The notes beneath the pieces are model-generated. The model was not told the origin of the DNA and did not search any database. It saw nothing but the letters and a program-made list of their open reading frames with translations. From assembly GCF_029623345.1 (NCBI RefSeq), contig NZ_JAPYKH010000001.1, forward strand, positions 186,001-250,000: a stretch of 64,000 nt of DNA, read 5' to 3'. This stretch comes from Sphingomonas phyllosphaerae (lineage in GTDB: Bacteria > Pseudomonadota > Alphaproteobacteria > Sphingomonadales > Sphingomonadaceae). Every line of letters starts with the position of its first letter. The first letter of the stretch is position 1. The position numbers were made by a program, and so were the translations under genes. Below are positions 41,452 through 51,465 of this stretch, one piece after another.

Positions 41452-42116
41452 GCGGCCGGCTGCTCGAACTTCTCGATCACCCATTCCTCCTCCTGCGCGC
41501 CGGCGATCCAGTCCTGCAGGAAGGGGTGGCGCAGCACCGCACCGATATAAGCGGCGGCGAAGCGGGGGGCGGGGAGCGAGTAGGTGACGATGCGCGTGCA
41601 CACCGGCGCGAACATGATGTCGGCCGCGCCGAACGCGCCGAACAGGAAATCGCCCTCGCCGGCGCCGCCGAAGCGCGCGCGTGCCTGCGCCCAGAGCTCG
41701 AAGATCCGCGTCAGATCGGCCGCGACGTCGTCGTCGATCGGGCTCGGCGCGTAGATCTGGCGCACGTTCATGCCGTGCTTGCGGCGCAGCGCGGCGAAGC
41801 TGGAGTGCATCTCCGCCGCCATCGAGCGCGCCATGGCGCGCGCCGCTTCGTCCTCGGGCCAGAAGGGCGCGCGCCCGACCTTGTCGGCGAGATAGTCGAC
41901 GATGGCGAGGCTGTCCCACACCACCGCCTCGCCGTCCCACAGGATCGGCACCTTACCGGAAGAGGGGGCGAACTCGTCGCCCTCGCGACGCTTGTCCCAC
42001 GCCTCGTCGTAGAGCGGGACCACCACTTCCTCGAAGGGAAGCCCCGACTGGCGGCAGGCGAGCCAGCCGCGCAGCGACCAGGAGGAATAGGCCTTGTTGC
42101 CGATGATCAGCTTCAT
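41448..42116 (-). CDS. Glutathione S-transferase family protein
   Basis: 222 residues. The N-terminal thioredoxin-like domain begins MKLIIGNKAYSSWSLRGWLA, with Ser residues where the catalytic Ser/Cys of GSTs sits, and continues to GKVPILWDGEAVVWDSLAI (cis-Pro and the glutathione gamma-Glu-binding Asp-Ser). The C-terminal helical domain is complete. It resembles the maleylacetoacetate isomerase-like or zeta-type group, but the substrate cannot be read. Its end overlaps the cupin gene stop. Confidence 0.85.
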   Translation of the reverse strand: MKLIIGNKAYSSWSLRGWLACRQSGLPFEEVVVPLYDEAWDKRREGDEFAPSSGKVPILWDGEAVVWDSLAIVDYLADKVGRAPFWPEDEAARAMARSMAAEMHSSFAALRRKHGMNVRQIYAPSPIDDDVAADLTRIFELWAQARARFGGAGEGDFLFGAFGAADIMFAPVCTRIVTYSLPAPRFAAAYIGAVLRHPFLQDWIAGAQEEEWVIEKFEQPAA

Positions 42117-42267
42117 CCCCGCTGGTTAGGCGCGCGAAACGGGGAGGGCAATCGCGCGCGTATCGCCGACGTGCGTGTGCGTGCGGTTAACCGCTCTTGT
42201 AGAGCCGGCGGCAGTGATGCCGGGCGTAGCGTCGCGGCTGGCCGCTCCCGGCCGGAGGGTGATGTCG

Positions 42268-42441
42268 ATGACCTTGGACCCGCTCAGCACGCCGCCCTGC
42301 ACCGCCGATCTGGCGCCGCGCGCACCCGCCTTCATCCAGGCACCGCGGCTGGTGTTCGGCTCGACCATGGCTTTGCCGAGCCGCTCCGAACTGCTGCGGC
42401 GGCAGATCGCCGCGGCGCGGGAGCGCGTGCGGGCGCATTGA
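42268..42441 (+). CDS. Hypothetical small basic protein
   Basis: 57 residues from ATG 42268, chosen because GGAGGG at 42254-42259 gives an eight-base spacing; ATG 42262 is too close. The sequence MTLDPLSTPPCTADLAPRAP is followed by a basic helix (RSELLRRQIAAARERVRAH). Its location between the GST and engB genes suggests a real but short orphan gene. No family recognised. Confidence 0.4.
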   Translation: MTLDPLSTPPCTADLAPRAPAFIQAPRLVFGSTMALPSRSELLRRQIAAARERVRAH

Positions 42442-42549
42442 GGCGTGGGGAGCACTTTGAGCGAGCGCTTCACCAGGTGCGCGTCAGTTGGGAGTGCGAC
42501 GAACTGAGGAAGGCATCAGGCGCTCGGCTGCTACCGGCCACCTCCGTCA

Positions 42550-42636
42550 TCCCCGCGCAGGCGGGGATCCAGACGCGCGAACGGTGCGTCAAATTCGCGA
42601 ACCTCAGCGTGTGCGGATTCCTGCTTACGCAGGAAT
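42550..42636. repeat. REP-like paired palindromes
   Basis: TCCCCGC-GCAG-GCGGGGA (42550-42567) and ATTCCTGC-TTAC-GCAGGAAT (42617-42636). Both have 4-base loops and are preceded or followed by TCAT/ATGA-type flanks. They fill the gap before engB; nothing else is seen in 42442-42689. Confidence 0.85.
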
Positions 42637-42689
42637 GACGAAGGAGTACGGCGGGCGCGTCGACCAGGCCCGCGCGCACGCCCTTCTTC

Positions 42690-43340
42690 CTAGCCGATCG
42701 ACTCGATCACGGCCGCGCGAAGTTCGGCGATACCCATTCCGGTCTCGCTAGCCGTCGTGAGGATCTGCGGGTGAGCCGCAGGGCGTTTGCGCGCTTCTTC
42801 CTCGGTGCGCGCCAGTACCTCCGCGAGATCGGTGGCTTTCACCTTGTCCGCTTTGGTGAGTACCAGGCGATAGCTCACCGCGGCCTTGTCGAGCATCGCG
42901 AGCACCTCACGGTCGACCTCCTTGATGCCATGGCGGCTGTCGATCAGCACCAGCGCCCGCTTCAGCGCCTGACGCCCGCGCAGATAATCGTTCACGAGGA
43001 AGCGCCATTTCTTGACGACGTCCTTGGGCGCCTTGGCGAAGCCGTAGCCCGGCATGTCGACCAACCGGAATACCGCCGGGTCGCCGACGTCGAAGAAGTT
43101 GAGCTCCTGCGTCCGTCCCGGCGTCACCGAGGTGCGCGCCAGCGCCTTGCGGCCGACCAAAGCGTTGAGCAGCGACGACTTGCCGACGTTCGAGCGGCCG
43201 GCGAACGCTACCTCGGGCATCTCCGCCGGCGGCAGATACTCGAGCGCCGGCGCCGACTTCAGGAACTCCACCGGCCCGGCGAAGCGCTTCCGTGCCGCCT
43301 CGATCAGCTCCTCGTCAAAGGCGGCGCCGTCGTCGCTCAC
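42690..43340 (-). CDS. engB: Ribosome biogenesis GTPase EngB (YsxC/YihA)
   Basis: 216 residues from GTG 43340, overlapping the yidC stop as GTGA. The GTPase motifs are G1 [15 protein letters not shown]2 [12 protein letters not shown]3 DMPGYGFA and G4 TKADKV. The family is essential for 50S subunit assembly. It is the last gene of the rpmH-rnpA-yidD-yidC-engB series. Confidence 0.95.
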   Translation of the reverse strand: MSDDGAAFDEELIEAARKRFAGPVEFLKSAPALEYLPPAEMPEVAFAGRSNVGKSSLLNALVGRKALARTSVTPGRTQELNFFDVGDPAVFRLVDMPGYGFAKAPKDVVKKWRFLVNDYLRGRQALKRALVLIDSRHGIKEVDREVLAMLDKAAVSYRLVLTKADKVKATDLAEVLARTEEEARKRPAAHPQILTTASETGMGIAELRAAVIESIG

Positions 43341-45040
43341 TTCGCCGCCGCCTGCTTGAGCTGTGGATGGCGGCTGTAGAGCCACTTCTGCTGCGCAATC
43401 GAGATGCAGTTGGTGGTGATCCAGTAGATCTGCAGCCCGACCGCGAAGGGCGCCATCACGAACATCAGCACCCAGGGCAGAATCGCAAACACCTGCTTCT
43501 GCGCGTCCTCCATCGGCGCCGGGTTGAGCCGGAACTGGAAGAACATCGAAATGCCCAGCAGCACCGGCACCACGCCGATGGCGAGGAAGTGCGGCAGCGT
43601 GATCGGGATGTAGCCGAACAGGTTGAGGATCGTCGCCGGATCGGGCGCGGACAGGTCCTTGATCCAGAGGACGAAATGCTGGTGACGCATCTCGATCGTC
43701 AGCAGCAGCGCCTTGTACAGCGCGTAGAAGATCGGGATCTGGATGAACGTAGGCAAACAGCCCGCCAGCGGGTTGACCTTCTCCGCCTTGTACAGCGCCA
43801 TGATCTCCTGCTGCTGGCGCGGCTTGTCGTCCTTGTAGCGCTCCTGGATCGCCTTCATCTTGGGCTGGAGCGCGCGCATCGCCGCCATGCTGGCGAACTG
43901 GCGCTGCGCGATCGGGAAGACGAGCAGCCGGATCGTCAGCGTCAGGATGATGATCGCGACACCGAAATTCCCGACCAGACGGAACAGCAGGTCGAGGTAG
44001 TAGAAGATCGGCTTCTCGACGAGGCGGAACCAGCCCCAGTCGATCGCATAGTCTAGCTTCGTCACCGCGCCGGTGTCGGTGTAGCGGTCCAGCAGCTTCA
44101 CTTCCTTGGCACCCGCGAACAGCTTGGCGGTCTGGCTCAGCTGTCGGCCGGGCGGCAGCAGCTGCGGCGCGGTGGTGAAATCGGCCTGGTAGCTCTGGTT
44201 CGGCCCAGCGCGGAACTGACCGTCGAAGGCGCGACCCTGGTCGGGCACCATCGCGGCGAGCCAGTACTTATCGGTGAAGCCGAGCCAGCCGCCGTTGCTG
44301 GTGAAGCGCGCGGGCGCCGAGGCGAGGTCCTTGAAATTGGGGTTATAGTGCGCCGCGCCGTTGTTAACCGACATCGGCCCGGTGTGGATCGTCCAGCTGT
44401 CCGGGTCCTTGGACACGCCGATGCGGTTGACCAGGCCATAGGCCGCGACCGGCACCGCGCCGCTGCCGGCGTTGGCGACGGTCTGCTTGATCGTGAAGAG
44501 ATAGTCGTTGTCGACCGCCAGCTCGATCGCGAAGCGCTGGCCCTGCGCGTTGCTGGCGGTGAGCGTCACCGGCGTGCCCGGGGTGAGCACGGGCGCCGAG
44601 GCGGTCCACACCGCATCGGCGGCGGGCGGGCGCAACCCCTCGTCGCGCCAGCCGAACGCGGCGAAATACGCGTCCTGCGTGCCCGCCGGCGAGAACAGCC
44701 GGATCGGCGGCGAGTTGGCCGCGACCGTCTCGTTGTAGCGGGTCAGCACGAGATCATCGATCCGCGCGCCCTTGAGGTTGATCGAGCCCTTGAGCGCGGG
44801 CGTCTCGATGCGGACGCGCGGGCTCTCCGCCAGCACCTTCGTGCGATCGCGCAAGGCGGCGGGCGAGTCGGCGGTCGGGTCGGCGCCCGGCTGCGGCAGC
44901 GCGCGCGACTTGCCTTGCTCGACCTTGGTCGCGGGCGGGTTCGCCGTCGGGAAGAAGCGGTTCTGCACCAGCGGCCATCCGAACAGGATGAGCGCGGCCA
45001 CTACCGCGAACAGCACGAAGTTCTTGCTCTCGTCCTTCAC
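43337..45040 (-). CDS. yidC: Membrane protein insertase YidC
   Basis: 567 residues. An N-terminal membrane anchor ([20 protein letters not shown]) is followed by a large periplasmic domain (about 40-345), then the conserved Oxa1-type core of five segments ([40 protein letters not shown] and [18 protein letters not shown]). It inserts and folds inner-membrane proteins, with or without SecYEG. It lies directly downstream of yidD and overlaps engB. Confidence 0.97.
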   Translation of the reverse strand: MKDESKNFVLFAVVAALILFGWPLVQNRFFPTANPPATKVEQGKSRALPQPGADPTADSPAALRDRTKVLAESPRVRIETPALKGSINLKGARIDDLVLTRYNETVAANSPPIRLFSPAGTQDAYFAAFGWRDEGLRPPAADAVWTASAPVLTPGTPVTLTASNAQGQRFAIELAVDNDYLFTIKQTVANAGSGAVPVAAYGLVNRIGVSKDPDSWTIHTGPMSVNNGAAHYNPNFKDLASAPARFTSNGGWLGFTDKYWLAAMVPDQGRAFDGQFRAGPNQSYQADFTTAPQLLPPGRQLSQTAKLFAGAKEVKLLDRYTDTGAVTKLDYAIDWGWFRLVEKPIFYYLDLLFRLVGNFGVAIIILTLTIRLLVFPIAQRQFASMAAMRALQPKMKAIQERYKDDKPRQQQEIMALYKAEKVNPLAGCLPTFIQIPIFYALYKALLLTIEMRHQHFVLWIKDLSAPDPATILNLFGYIPITLPHFLAIGVVPVLLGISMFFQFRLNPAPMEDAQKQVFAILPWVLMFVMAPFAVGLQIYWITTNCISIAQQKWLYSRHPQLKQAAAK

Positions 45041-45058
45041 AGGCGTCCCAAGCTTTCC

Positions 45059-45271
45059 TTATGGCACCGGATCATGGCCGTGCCCGCCCCAGGGATGACA
45101 GCGCGCGATCCGCCGCACCGCCAGCCACCCGCCCTTGACCGCGCCATAGCGGCCAAGCGCCTCGATTGCATAGGCGGAACATGATGGTTGGAAGCGGCAC
45201 GAGGGCGGCAGCACCAGCGACGGCCCCAATTGCCAGGCGCGCGCCACCCAGATCAGCGCGCGCGCGATCAC
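45059..45271 (-). CDS. yidD: Membrane protein insertion efficiency factor YidD
   Basis: 70 residues, typical size. [20 protein letters not shown] is the conserved Cys-containing signature, and [20 protein letters not shown] follows. The start ATGA overlaps the rnpA stop. YidD is a small membrane-associated protein that helps YidC-dependent insertion. Confidence 0.95.
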   Translation of the reverse strand: MIARALIWVARAWQLGPSLVLPPSCRFQPSCSAYAIEALGRYGAVKGGWLAVRRIARCHPWGGHGHDPVP

Positions 45272-45585
45272 TTGCGTGTCTTCGCCAGCGCGCGGGTGAG
45301 ATCGGCGCCGAGCTGCGCCCAGTCGCGATCCTTCGCGGCCAGTCGGCCGATCAGCACATGGTCGGCGCCTTCCGTCCCGTGGCTCGGCAGGACCTCACGC
45401 GCCAGCGCGCGAAAGCGCCGCTTGATGCGGTTCCGCACCACCGCATTGCCGACCTTCTTGGTGACGGTGATGCCGAGACGCATGCTGGCGTCACCATCCC
45501 CGCGCGCCTTCACCAGCAGCACGAAGCCGGGCATCGGAGCGCGACGCCCGGCATTAGCGGCCAGATAGTCCGACCGCTTCGTCAT
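45268..45585 (-). CDS. rnpA: Ribonuclease P protein component
   Basis: 105 residues from ATG 45585; upstream GTG codons at about 45594 and 45600 are alternatives and would add a few residues. The RNR motif region [19 protein letters not shown] is diagnostic, preceded by [10 protein letters not shown]. It binds the P RNA and helps mature tRNA 5' ends. It lies 44 bases after rpmH and overlaps yidD. Confidence 0.93.
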   Translation of the reverse strand: MTKRSDYLAANAGRRAPMPGFVLLVKARGDGDASMRLGITVTKKVGNAVVRNRIKRRFRALAREVLPSHGTEGADHVLIGRLAAKDRDWAQLGADLTRALAKTRK

Positions 45586-45629
45586 CCGGCCCACAGCCAC
45601 CTTCGGCTCCGGACCGGCGGAGCGCTCGA

Positions 45630-45764
45630 TTACGCCGACAGCTTCTTGCGGCCGCGCGCGCGGCGCGCCCGGATCACCGACCGGCCGCCGACCGTCGCCA
45701 TCCGCGCGCGGAAGCCGTGACGGCGGGCGCGCACCAGATTGCTCGGCTGAAAGGTCCGCTTCAT
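45630..45764 (-). CDS. rpmH: 50S ribosomal protein L34
   Basis: 44 residues, read directly from ATG 45764 to TAA 45630. [20 protein letters not shown] opens, then [19 protein letters not shown] and KKLSA, an exact family match in length and composition. It heads the rpmH-rnpA-yidD-yidC-engB unit and is too short for ordinary ORF thresholds. Confidence 0.97.
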   Translation of the reverse strand: MKRTFQPSNLVRARRHGFRARMATVGGRSVIRARRARGRKKLSA

Positions 45765-45792
45765 GAGTCATTTCCCGAATTCGAATGGCAAA

Positions 45793-45854
45793 GGGCCGCC
45801 ACGTGGACGGCCCGAACGATCGTGGCCGCTAAGCGAACGGCACACGAAAGTCAA
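45793..45854 (-). promoter_or_regulatory. Putative rpmH promoter and leader hairpin
   Basis: On the minus strand TTGACT (45854-45849) is followed after 17 bases by a weak -10, TAGCGG (45831-45826). The transcript leader contains GGGCCG...CGGCCC (45813-45793) enclosing the palindrome CCACGTGG, then TTT. The hairpin ends about 28 bases before the rpmH start and could be an attenuator or a protein-binding site. Confidence 0.4.
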
Positions 45855-45953
45855 CGCGCGCAAGGTAGAGCGACACGATCGGCCACGCCGGGTCAGCAGG
45901 TTCGGCGCCGTCACGTTGACAAGCCGGAGCATGGCGCGGTCTGCGTCGGCTTC

Positions 45954-47462
45954 ATGGTCGCGATCGTCTCCACGCTGGCATATCTGGGGCTCGAGGCGCG
46001 TGCCGTCGAGGTGCAGGTGCAACTCATCCCCGGGCTGCCCGCCTTCAACCTCGTCGGCCTCGCCGACAAAGCGGTGGGCGAGAGCCGCGAGCGCGTGCGC
46101 GGCGCGATCGCCGCGATGGGCCTGTCGCTCCCGCCAAAGCGCATCGCGGTCAATCTCTCGCCCGCCGACCTGCCCAAGGAAGGTTCGCACTTCGACCTGC
46201 CGATCGCGCTGGCGCTGCTCGCCGCGATGGGGCTGGTCGAGGCCGCGGCGCTGGAGCGCTACGTCGTTGTCGGCGAGCTCGGGCTTGACGGGCGGCTGGC
46301 GCCGTCGCCGGGCGTGCTGCTCGCCGCACTCCACGCCGGCGCCGCGGGCAGAGGGCTGATCTGCCCCGCGGCGCAGGGCAGCGAGGCGGCCTGGGCGGGC
46401 CAGCTCGAGGTGATCGCCGCGCCCGATCTCATCGCGTTGCTCAACCATCTCAAGGGTCGACAGCTGCTCGCGGCGCCGCCCCCGGGCGAGGTGATCGAGC
46501 GCCGCAACGGGCCCGACCTGCGCCAGGTGCGCGGGCAGGAGATCGCCAAGCGCGCCCTCGAGGTCGCCGCGGCGGGCGCGCACAACCTGCTCTTCGTCGG
46601 TCCGCCCGGCGCGGGCAAGTCGCTGATGGCGGCGTGCCTGCCCGGCATCCTGCCGCCGCTCGACTCGGCCGAGGCGCTGGAGGTGTCGATGGTCCAGTCG
46701 GTCGCGGGCACGCTTGCCGGCGGCGCGCTGACGCGGGTGCGGCCGTTCCGCGCGCCGCACCACTCGGCGAGCATCGCGGCGCTGACCGGCGGCGGGCTGC
46801 GCGTGCGTCCGGGCGAGGTGAGCCTCGCGCATAACGGCGTGCTGTTCCTCGACGAGCTGCCTGAGTTCCAGCGGGCGGTGCTCGACTCGCTGCGCCAGCC
46901 GCTCGAGAGCGGCACCGTCAGCATCGCGCGCGCCAACGCGCACGTGACCTACCCGGCGCGGGTTCAGCTGGTGGCGGCGATGAACCCGTGCCGCTGCGGT
47001 CATCTCGGCGATCCCGCGCTGTCGTGCGGGCGCGCGCCGCGCTGCGCCGTCGATTATCAGGCGCGGGTCTCCGGCCCGCTGCTCGACCGCATCGACCTCC
47101 ACGTCGAGGTGGCGGCGCTGACCGCGCTCGAGCTGGCGCTGCCGCCCGCGGCGGAGGGTTCGGCTGAGGTCGGCGCGCGCGTCGCCGCCGCGCGCGAGGT
47201 GCAGCGCGAGCGGCTCGCCGGCACCGGGCTGCGCACCAATGCCGAGCTCGACGGCGACCTGCTCGATCGCTTCGCCACGCCCGACGACGCCGGACGCGCG
47301 CTGCTCGTCGAGGCCGCGACGACGCTGCGGCTGTCCGCCCGGGGCTACACCCGCGTGCTGCGGACGAGCCGAACGATCGCCGATCTGGCCGGCTCCGAGA
47401 CGGTCCGCCGCGCGCATGTCGGCGAGGCGCTGAGCTACCGGCGGCGGGGGACAGTCTTCTGA
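45954..47462 (+). CDS. comM: YifB/ComM-family Mg-chelatase-like AAA+ ATPase
   Basis: 502 residues from ATG 45954 (MVAIVSTLAYLGLEARAVEV). The N-terminal Lon-substrate-like domain (LPPKRIAVNLSPADLPKEGS) is followed by an AAA+ module with Walker A VGPPGAGKSLMA, the RPFRAPHHSAS segment, Walker B NGVLFLDELPEF and the zinc-like Cys cluster PCRCGHLGDPALSCGRAPRC. In competent bacteria ComM is a branch-migration helicase used in transformation; here the role is inferred from family. It is divergent from rpmH. Confidence 0.93.
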   Translation: MVAIVSTLAYLGLEARAVEVQVQLIPGLPAFNLVGLADKAVGESRERVRGAIAAMGLSLPPKRIAVNLSPADLPKEGSHFDLPIALALLAAMGLVEAAALERYVVVGELGLDGRLAPSPGVLLAALHAGAAGRGLICPAAQGSEAAWAGQLEVIAAPDLIALLNHLKGRQLLAAPPPGEVIERRNGPDLRQVRGQEIAKRALEVAAAGAHNLLFVGPPGAGKSLMAACLPGILPPLDSAEALEVSMVQSVAGTLAGGALTRVRPFRAPHHSASIAALTGGGLRVRPGEVSLAHNGVLFLDELPEFQRAVLDSLRQPLESGTVSIARANAHVTYPARVQLVAAMNPCRCGHLGDPALSCGRAPRCAVDYQARVSGPLLDRIDLHVEVAALTALELALPPAAEGSAEVGARVAAAREVQRERLAGTGLRTNAELDGDLLDRFATPDDAGRALLVEAATTLRLSARGYTRVLRTSRTIADLAGSETVRRAHVGEALSYRRRGTVF

Positions 47463-47472
47463 ACCGCGCGCC

Positions 47473-47823
47473 TTATAGCGGTAGTCCAAGCCGCGCCAGC
47501 GACCAGGTCATTACGAGATAAAGCGCCACCGTGAGGACGCAGCCGCTAGCCAGCGCTGGCCAAAAGCCGACGCCGTGTCGCAGCAGGGTGGGGATGAGTA
47601 GGAACATCGGCAGCGATGGTAAGACGTACCAGAAGGTTGCCGCAGCATGCGCCGCCATCGTCGTACGGTCGGGCTTCTCGCTCCACAGCCATATCATGCC
47701 GACCACCGAGACGAGGGGCAGGGAGGCGATCAGCGCACCCGCGGTGGGGTAGCGTTTGGCCACGGTGGAGGCGAGCGCGATCACGATCCCCGACACGGCG
47801 GCCTTGATGGCGAGCTGCAGCAT
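47473..47823 (-). CDS. DUF3147-family small membrane protein
   Basis: 116 residues with four hydrophobic segments. The opening LQLAIKAAVSGIVIALASTV then AKRYPTAGALIASLPLVSVV matches the DUF3147 pattern, and VLPSLPMFLLIPTLLRHGVG follows. It is likely an inner-membrane protein; no function is known. It converges on comM with 10 bases between the stops. Confidence 0.75.
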   Translation of the reverse strand: MLQLAIKAAVSGIVIALASTVAKRYPTAGALIASLPLVSVVGMIWLWSEKPDRTTMAAHAAATFWYVLPSLPMFLLIPTLLRHGVGFWPALASGCVLTVALYLVMTWSLARLGLPL

Positions 47824-47874
47824 GGTCGATGCCTTACCGGCGGTGCTCAGGTCAGCAGGATTTGCCCAGTCCGC

Positions 47875-49197
47875 TTACACGTCGCCGAACCGCTCGACCG
47901 GCCGCGCGGGTCCGTCGCCCGCGGGCGCGCGCGCCGGCTCGATCGCGATCGGCTCGGGCGGGTCGAAGCCGCCTTCCCATTTGGCGATCACCGCGCTCGC
48001 CACCGCGTTGCCGATCACGTTGGTGGCGGTGCGGCCCATGTCGAGGAAGTGATCGATCGCGAGGATCAGCAGCAGCCCCGCCTCGGGTAGCTTGAACATC
48101 GGCAGCGTCGCCGCGATCACCACCAGGCTGGCGCGCGGCACGCCGGCGATGCCCTTGCTGGTGACCATCAGCACCAGCAGCATCGTCACCATCTGTCCCA
48201 GCGACATGTCGATGCCATAGGCCTGGGCGATGAACAGCGACGCGAACGTCATGTAGATCATCGAGCCGTCGAGGTTGAACGAATAGCCCAGCGGCAGCAC
48301 GAAGCTGGCGATCCGCGGCGGTACCCCGAAGCGGTCGAGCGCCTCGAGCATGCGCGGATAGGCTGCCTCCGAGGAAGCGGTGGAGAAGGCCACCAGCAGC
48401 GGCTCACGCACGTGGCGGATCAGCGCGCCGATGCGCGGACCCAGGAACAGGAAGCCGATGCCGAGCAGCGCCGCCCACAGCACCAGCAGCGTGAGATAGA
48501 AGCTGCCCATGAAATAGGCGAGTTGGCCGATCACGTCGGGCCCGCGCTCGGTCAGCGTGCCAGCGACCGCGGCGAAGACGGCGAGCGGGGCGACACGCAT
48601 GACATAGTCGGTCACCTGCAGCATGACATGGACGAGCGCGTCGATCGCGCGAACCAAGGGCGCCGCCTTCTCGCCCACCGCGGTAATCGCGACGCCGACG
48701 AAGACCGACATCACGACGATCTGCAGGATCTCGTTCTTCGCCATCGCATCGACCATCGAGGACGGCACGATATGGGTGAAAAAGTCCTTGAGGTTGAACG
48801 CCGCAGTCTCGAGCCCGCTCGTCCCGCTCGCGGCCGGCAGCGCGAGACCCACGCCGACGCCGGGTTTGAGCAGGTTGACCATGATCAGCCCGAGCGTGAG
48901 CGACAGCAGGCTGGCCGAGAGGAACCAGGCGAGGCTGCGGGCGCCGATCCGGCCGAGCGCGCGCGTGTCGCCCATCTGCGCGATGCCCGACACGAGCGTC
49001 GCGAACACCAGCGGCGCGATGATCATCTTGATCAGCCGCAGGAACAACGTGGTGACGATCGAGAAATAACCGGCGACCTCGGTGGCGCGCGTCGCCCCGG
49101 CAGGCGTGCCATCGTCGAGCCACACGTTGAGCACGAGGCCCAGCACGAGGCCGAGCGCGAGCCCGACGAGGATATAGAGGGTCAGCCGTTTGGCCAT
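47875..49197 (-). CDS. Dicarboxylate/amino acid:cation symporter (DAACS family)
   Basis: 440 residues with eight membrane segments plus two re-entrant loops. Serine-rich HP1 is seen as VAFSTASSEAAYPRML. The conserved TM7 motif is GYSFNLDGSMIYMTF (NMDGT-like), and HP2/TM8 ends AIDHFLDMGRTATNVIGNAV with the Arg that marks dicarboxylate or acidic amino acid specificity. It imports C4-dicarboxylates or glutamate/aspartate with protons or Na+. A symbol such as dctA or gltP is not certain. Confidence 0.88.
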   Translation of the reverse strand: MAKRLTLYILVGLALGLVLGLVLNVWLDDGTPAGATRATEVAGYFSIVTTLFLRLIKMIIAPLVFATLVSGIAQMGDTRALGRIGARSLAWFLSASLLSLTLGLIMVNLLKPGVGVGLALPAASGTSGLETAAFNLKDFFTHIVPSSMVDAMAKNEILQIVVMSVFVGVAITAVGEKAAPLVRAIDALVHVMLQVTDYVMRVAPLAVFAAVAGTLTERGPDVIGQLAYFMGSFYLTLLVLWAALLGIGFLFLGPRIGALIRHVREPLLVAFSTASSEAAYPRMLEALDRFGVPPRIASFVLPLGYSFNLDGSMIYMTFASLFIAQAYGIDMSLGQMVTMLLVLMVTSKGIAGVPRASLVVIAATLPMFKLPEAGLLLILAIDHFLDMGRTATNVIGNAVASAVIAKWEGGFDPPEPIAIEPARAPAGDGPARPVERFGDV

Positions 49198-49270
49198 TCG
49201 TCGCTCCGGTTGATGCGCGCGCGAGGGAAGGGGATTGCGAGCACTCGGTCAAGCGCCCTAGTGCCGGCAC

Positions 49271-50554
49271 ATGACGACGCGAAGCCCTTATCGCCCCGCC
49301 CGACGAGACGTGCTGACGGGCGGTGCCGCGCTGCTCGCCGGGACGGGCACCGTGTCGGCCGCCGCCGCGGTGGTGCGCGCCGCGGCGCCCGATCTCGCCG
49401 CGCTTGCTGACCTCACCGCGGACGCGCACCCGATCGACGCCGCCGAGCGCGCAACGCGGCTGGAGCGGGCGCAGGCGCTGATGCGCGCGCACGGGATCGG
49501 TGCGGTGCTGGTCGAGCCGGGATCGAGCCTGATCTATTTCACTGGTGTGCGCTGGGGGCGCAGCGAGCGGCTCACCGCGGCGATCCTGCCGGTGGAGGGC
49601 GAGCCTTGTGTCGTCACGCCCTTCTTCGAGGAACCATCAGTACGCCAGACGCTGGCAGTGCCGGCCGAGGTAAGGGTGTGGCAGGAGGACCAAGACCCGC
49701 TCGCGACGGTCGCCGGCTTCCTGCGCGACCGCGGGCTGGCGGCGCGCCCGGTGGGCGTCGAGGAGAGCGTGCGCTATTTCGTCTACGCCGGTCTGGCGCG
49801 CACCCTGCCGGGCGCGCGGCTGGTCAGCGCCAACCCGGTCGTGCGCGGCTGCCGCATGATCAAGACCGCGGCCGAGATCGCGCTGATGCAGCGCGCCACC
49901 GAGGTGACGCTAGCGGCCTATCGCTGGACCTATCCGCGGGTCGAGAAGGGCATGACCGGACAGCAGATTGGCGCGCTGATGAGCGCCGCAACCGAGAGGC
50001 TCGGCGGCGAACCCGAGTTTGCCCTGGCGCTGATCGGCCCCGCCGCCGCGCTGCCACACGGCAGCCGCGAGGTGATCCGGGTGGCCGCCGGACAGGTGGT
50101 GCTGATGGATTGTGGCTGCACCGTCCAGGGCTATCAGTCGGACGTGTCGCGCACCTGGGTGCACGGCAGCGCCTCGGCCGAGCAGCGGCGCATGTGGGAT
50201 CAGGTGAAGGCGGCGCAGGCGCTCGCGTTTCGTACCGCGCGGGTGGGCGTCGCGGCGGGCACGGTCGACGACGCGGTGCGCGGCTATTACGAGCCGCTCG
50301 GCTACGGCCCGGGCTACCGCCTTCCCGGTCTGTCGCATCGCACTGGGCACGGCATCGGCATGGACGGGCACGAGCCGGTCAACCTCGTCCGCGGCGAGAC
50401 CACCCGGCTCGCGCCAGGCATGTGCTTCTCGGACGAGCCCGGCCTGTACCTGCCCGGCAAGTTCGGCGTGCGGCTGGAGGATTGCTTCCACGTCACCGCG
50501 GACGGCCCGCGCTGGTTCAGCGAGCCGCCCGAATCGATCGAGCGGCCCGTCTGA
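49271..50554 (+). CDS. Tat-exported M24-family Xaa-Pro peptidase
   Basis: 427 residues. The N-terminus has RRDVLTGG followed by a hydrophobic stretch, a twin-arginine signal. The creatinase-like N domain (about 55-190) precedes the pita-bread fold. All five metal ligands are present: Asp in VLMDCG, Asp in QSDVSRTW, His in SHRTGHGIGM, Glu in SDEPGLY and Glu in VRLEDCF. It releases N-terminal residues before proline, probably in the periplasm as a folded, metal-loaded enzyme. Neighbours give no pathway context. Confidence 0.9.
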   Translation: MTTRSPYRPARRDVLTGGAALLAGTGTVSAAAAVVRAAAPDLAALADLTADAHPIDAAERATRLERAQALMRAHGIGAVLVEPGSSLIYFTGVRWGRSERLTAAILPVEGEPCVVTPFFEEPSVRQTLAVPAEVRVWQEDQDPLATVAGFLRDRGLAARPVGVEESVRYFVYAGLARTLPGARLVSANPVVRGCRMIKTAAEIALMQRATEVTLAAYRWTYPRVEKGMTGQQIGALMSAATERLGGEPEFALALIGPAAALPHGSREVIRVAAGQVVLMDCGCTVQGYQSDVSRTWVHGSASAEQRRMWDQVKAAQALAFRTARVGVAAGTVDDAVRGYYEPLGYGPGYRLPGLSHRTGHGIGMDGHEPVNLVRGETTRLAPGMCFSDEPGLYLPGKFGVRLEDCFHVTADGPRWFSEPPESIERPV

Positions 50555-50558
50555 GGCG

Positions 50559-51305
50559 TCAGGCGGTGGCCGGCGCGCCGGCGGCGCGGCGGCGACGGAT
50601 CGCGGCGCCCGCGAGACCGAAGCCGAGCACCATCATCGCCCAGGTCGCCGGTTCGGGTACCGCGGCACCGAACGGCGTATAGTCGTAGGTGAGCGTGTAG
50701 CGCACCGTTCCGCACATATCGTCGTCGTTGAACGGCGGCAGCGGCCCGTCACTCCCGAGCCGGCAGGCGCCGGAGGCGGGGATCGGCCGAACGTTGACGG
50801 GGAGGTTGGTGAACGCCGTACCCGCCGGATCGCCGTAGAAGCCGTTGTCGAAGCCGTTGAAATAGACGCGGCGGTCGCTCACGAACGATGCCGGATCGAA
50901 GGTGGTGGAGCCCGCGCCGCTCGCGCTGACCTGGAAGTAGCCGAAGTCGGAGGAGGGCCCGGAGCGGAAGGTCACGTCGCTGCTGCCCGCACCGGTGATC
51001 GCGACGCTGAGGCCCGGCGTGCCGAAGTTGCTGCCGCCGAGACCCCAGCTGCTGTTGACGGTCCAGCCGACCGACGCAGTGCTGCCCGTGAGCGAGCCGG
51101 ACGGGGCGGTGAGGATCCAGACACGATATTTGAGGACGCTGACGTCGAGCGTCACCTTGTTCAGCGTGCCCAGAGCGGAATCGAAGCCCGGCATGCCGAG
51201 CATGATCGACTCGGAATCATATTGGACGATCGTCGCCGCCGTCGCGCTCAGCGGCGCGAGCACAGCACCGGCTGCTGCGGCGAGAAGCCACTTCCGAACG
51301 TTCAT
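50559..51305 (-). CDS. PEPxxWA-CTERM anchored exported protein
   Basis: 248 residues from ATG 51305 (sequence upstream to 51362 is not signal-like). The signal peptide is [20 protein letters not shown]. The mature part is a beta-rich domain with two Cys pairs near the C-terminus ([14 protein letters not shown]). It ends in the sorting signal [20 protein letters not shown] then IRRRRA, the PEPxxWA variant typical of sphingomonads. Exosortase would cleave it and link it to surface polysaccharide; no exosortase gene is in this window. Function of the domain is unknown. Confidence 0.88.
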   Translation of the reverse strand: MNVRKWLLAAAAGAVLAPLSATAATIVQYDSESIMLGMPGFDSALGTLNKVTLDVSVLKYRVWILTAPSGSLTGSTASVGWTVNSSWGLGGSNFGTPGLSVAITGAGSSDVTFRSGPSSDFGYFQVSASGAGSTTFDPASFVSDRRVYFNGFDNGFYGDPAGTAFTNLPVNVRPIPASGACRLGSDGPLPPFNDDDMCGTVRYTLTYDYTPFGAAVPEPATWAMMVLGFGLAGAAIRRRRAAGAPATA

Positions 51306-51465
51306 GTCGTGCAATCCCCCTGCTCCTGTGGAGCGGCATCTACCGGTTAACCTTAATTTCACAAAGAGGCGGCATTCGTCCCAAAGCGGGATAGGGCGTG
51401 ACCGTTGCCGCTTTGCAACGCCTGAGGCTAGGCAGCGCCGCCATCGGCGATTAAGTCACCTCGCC

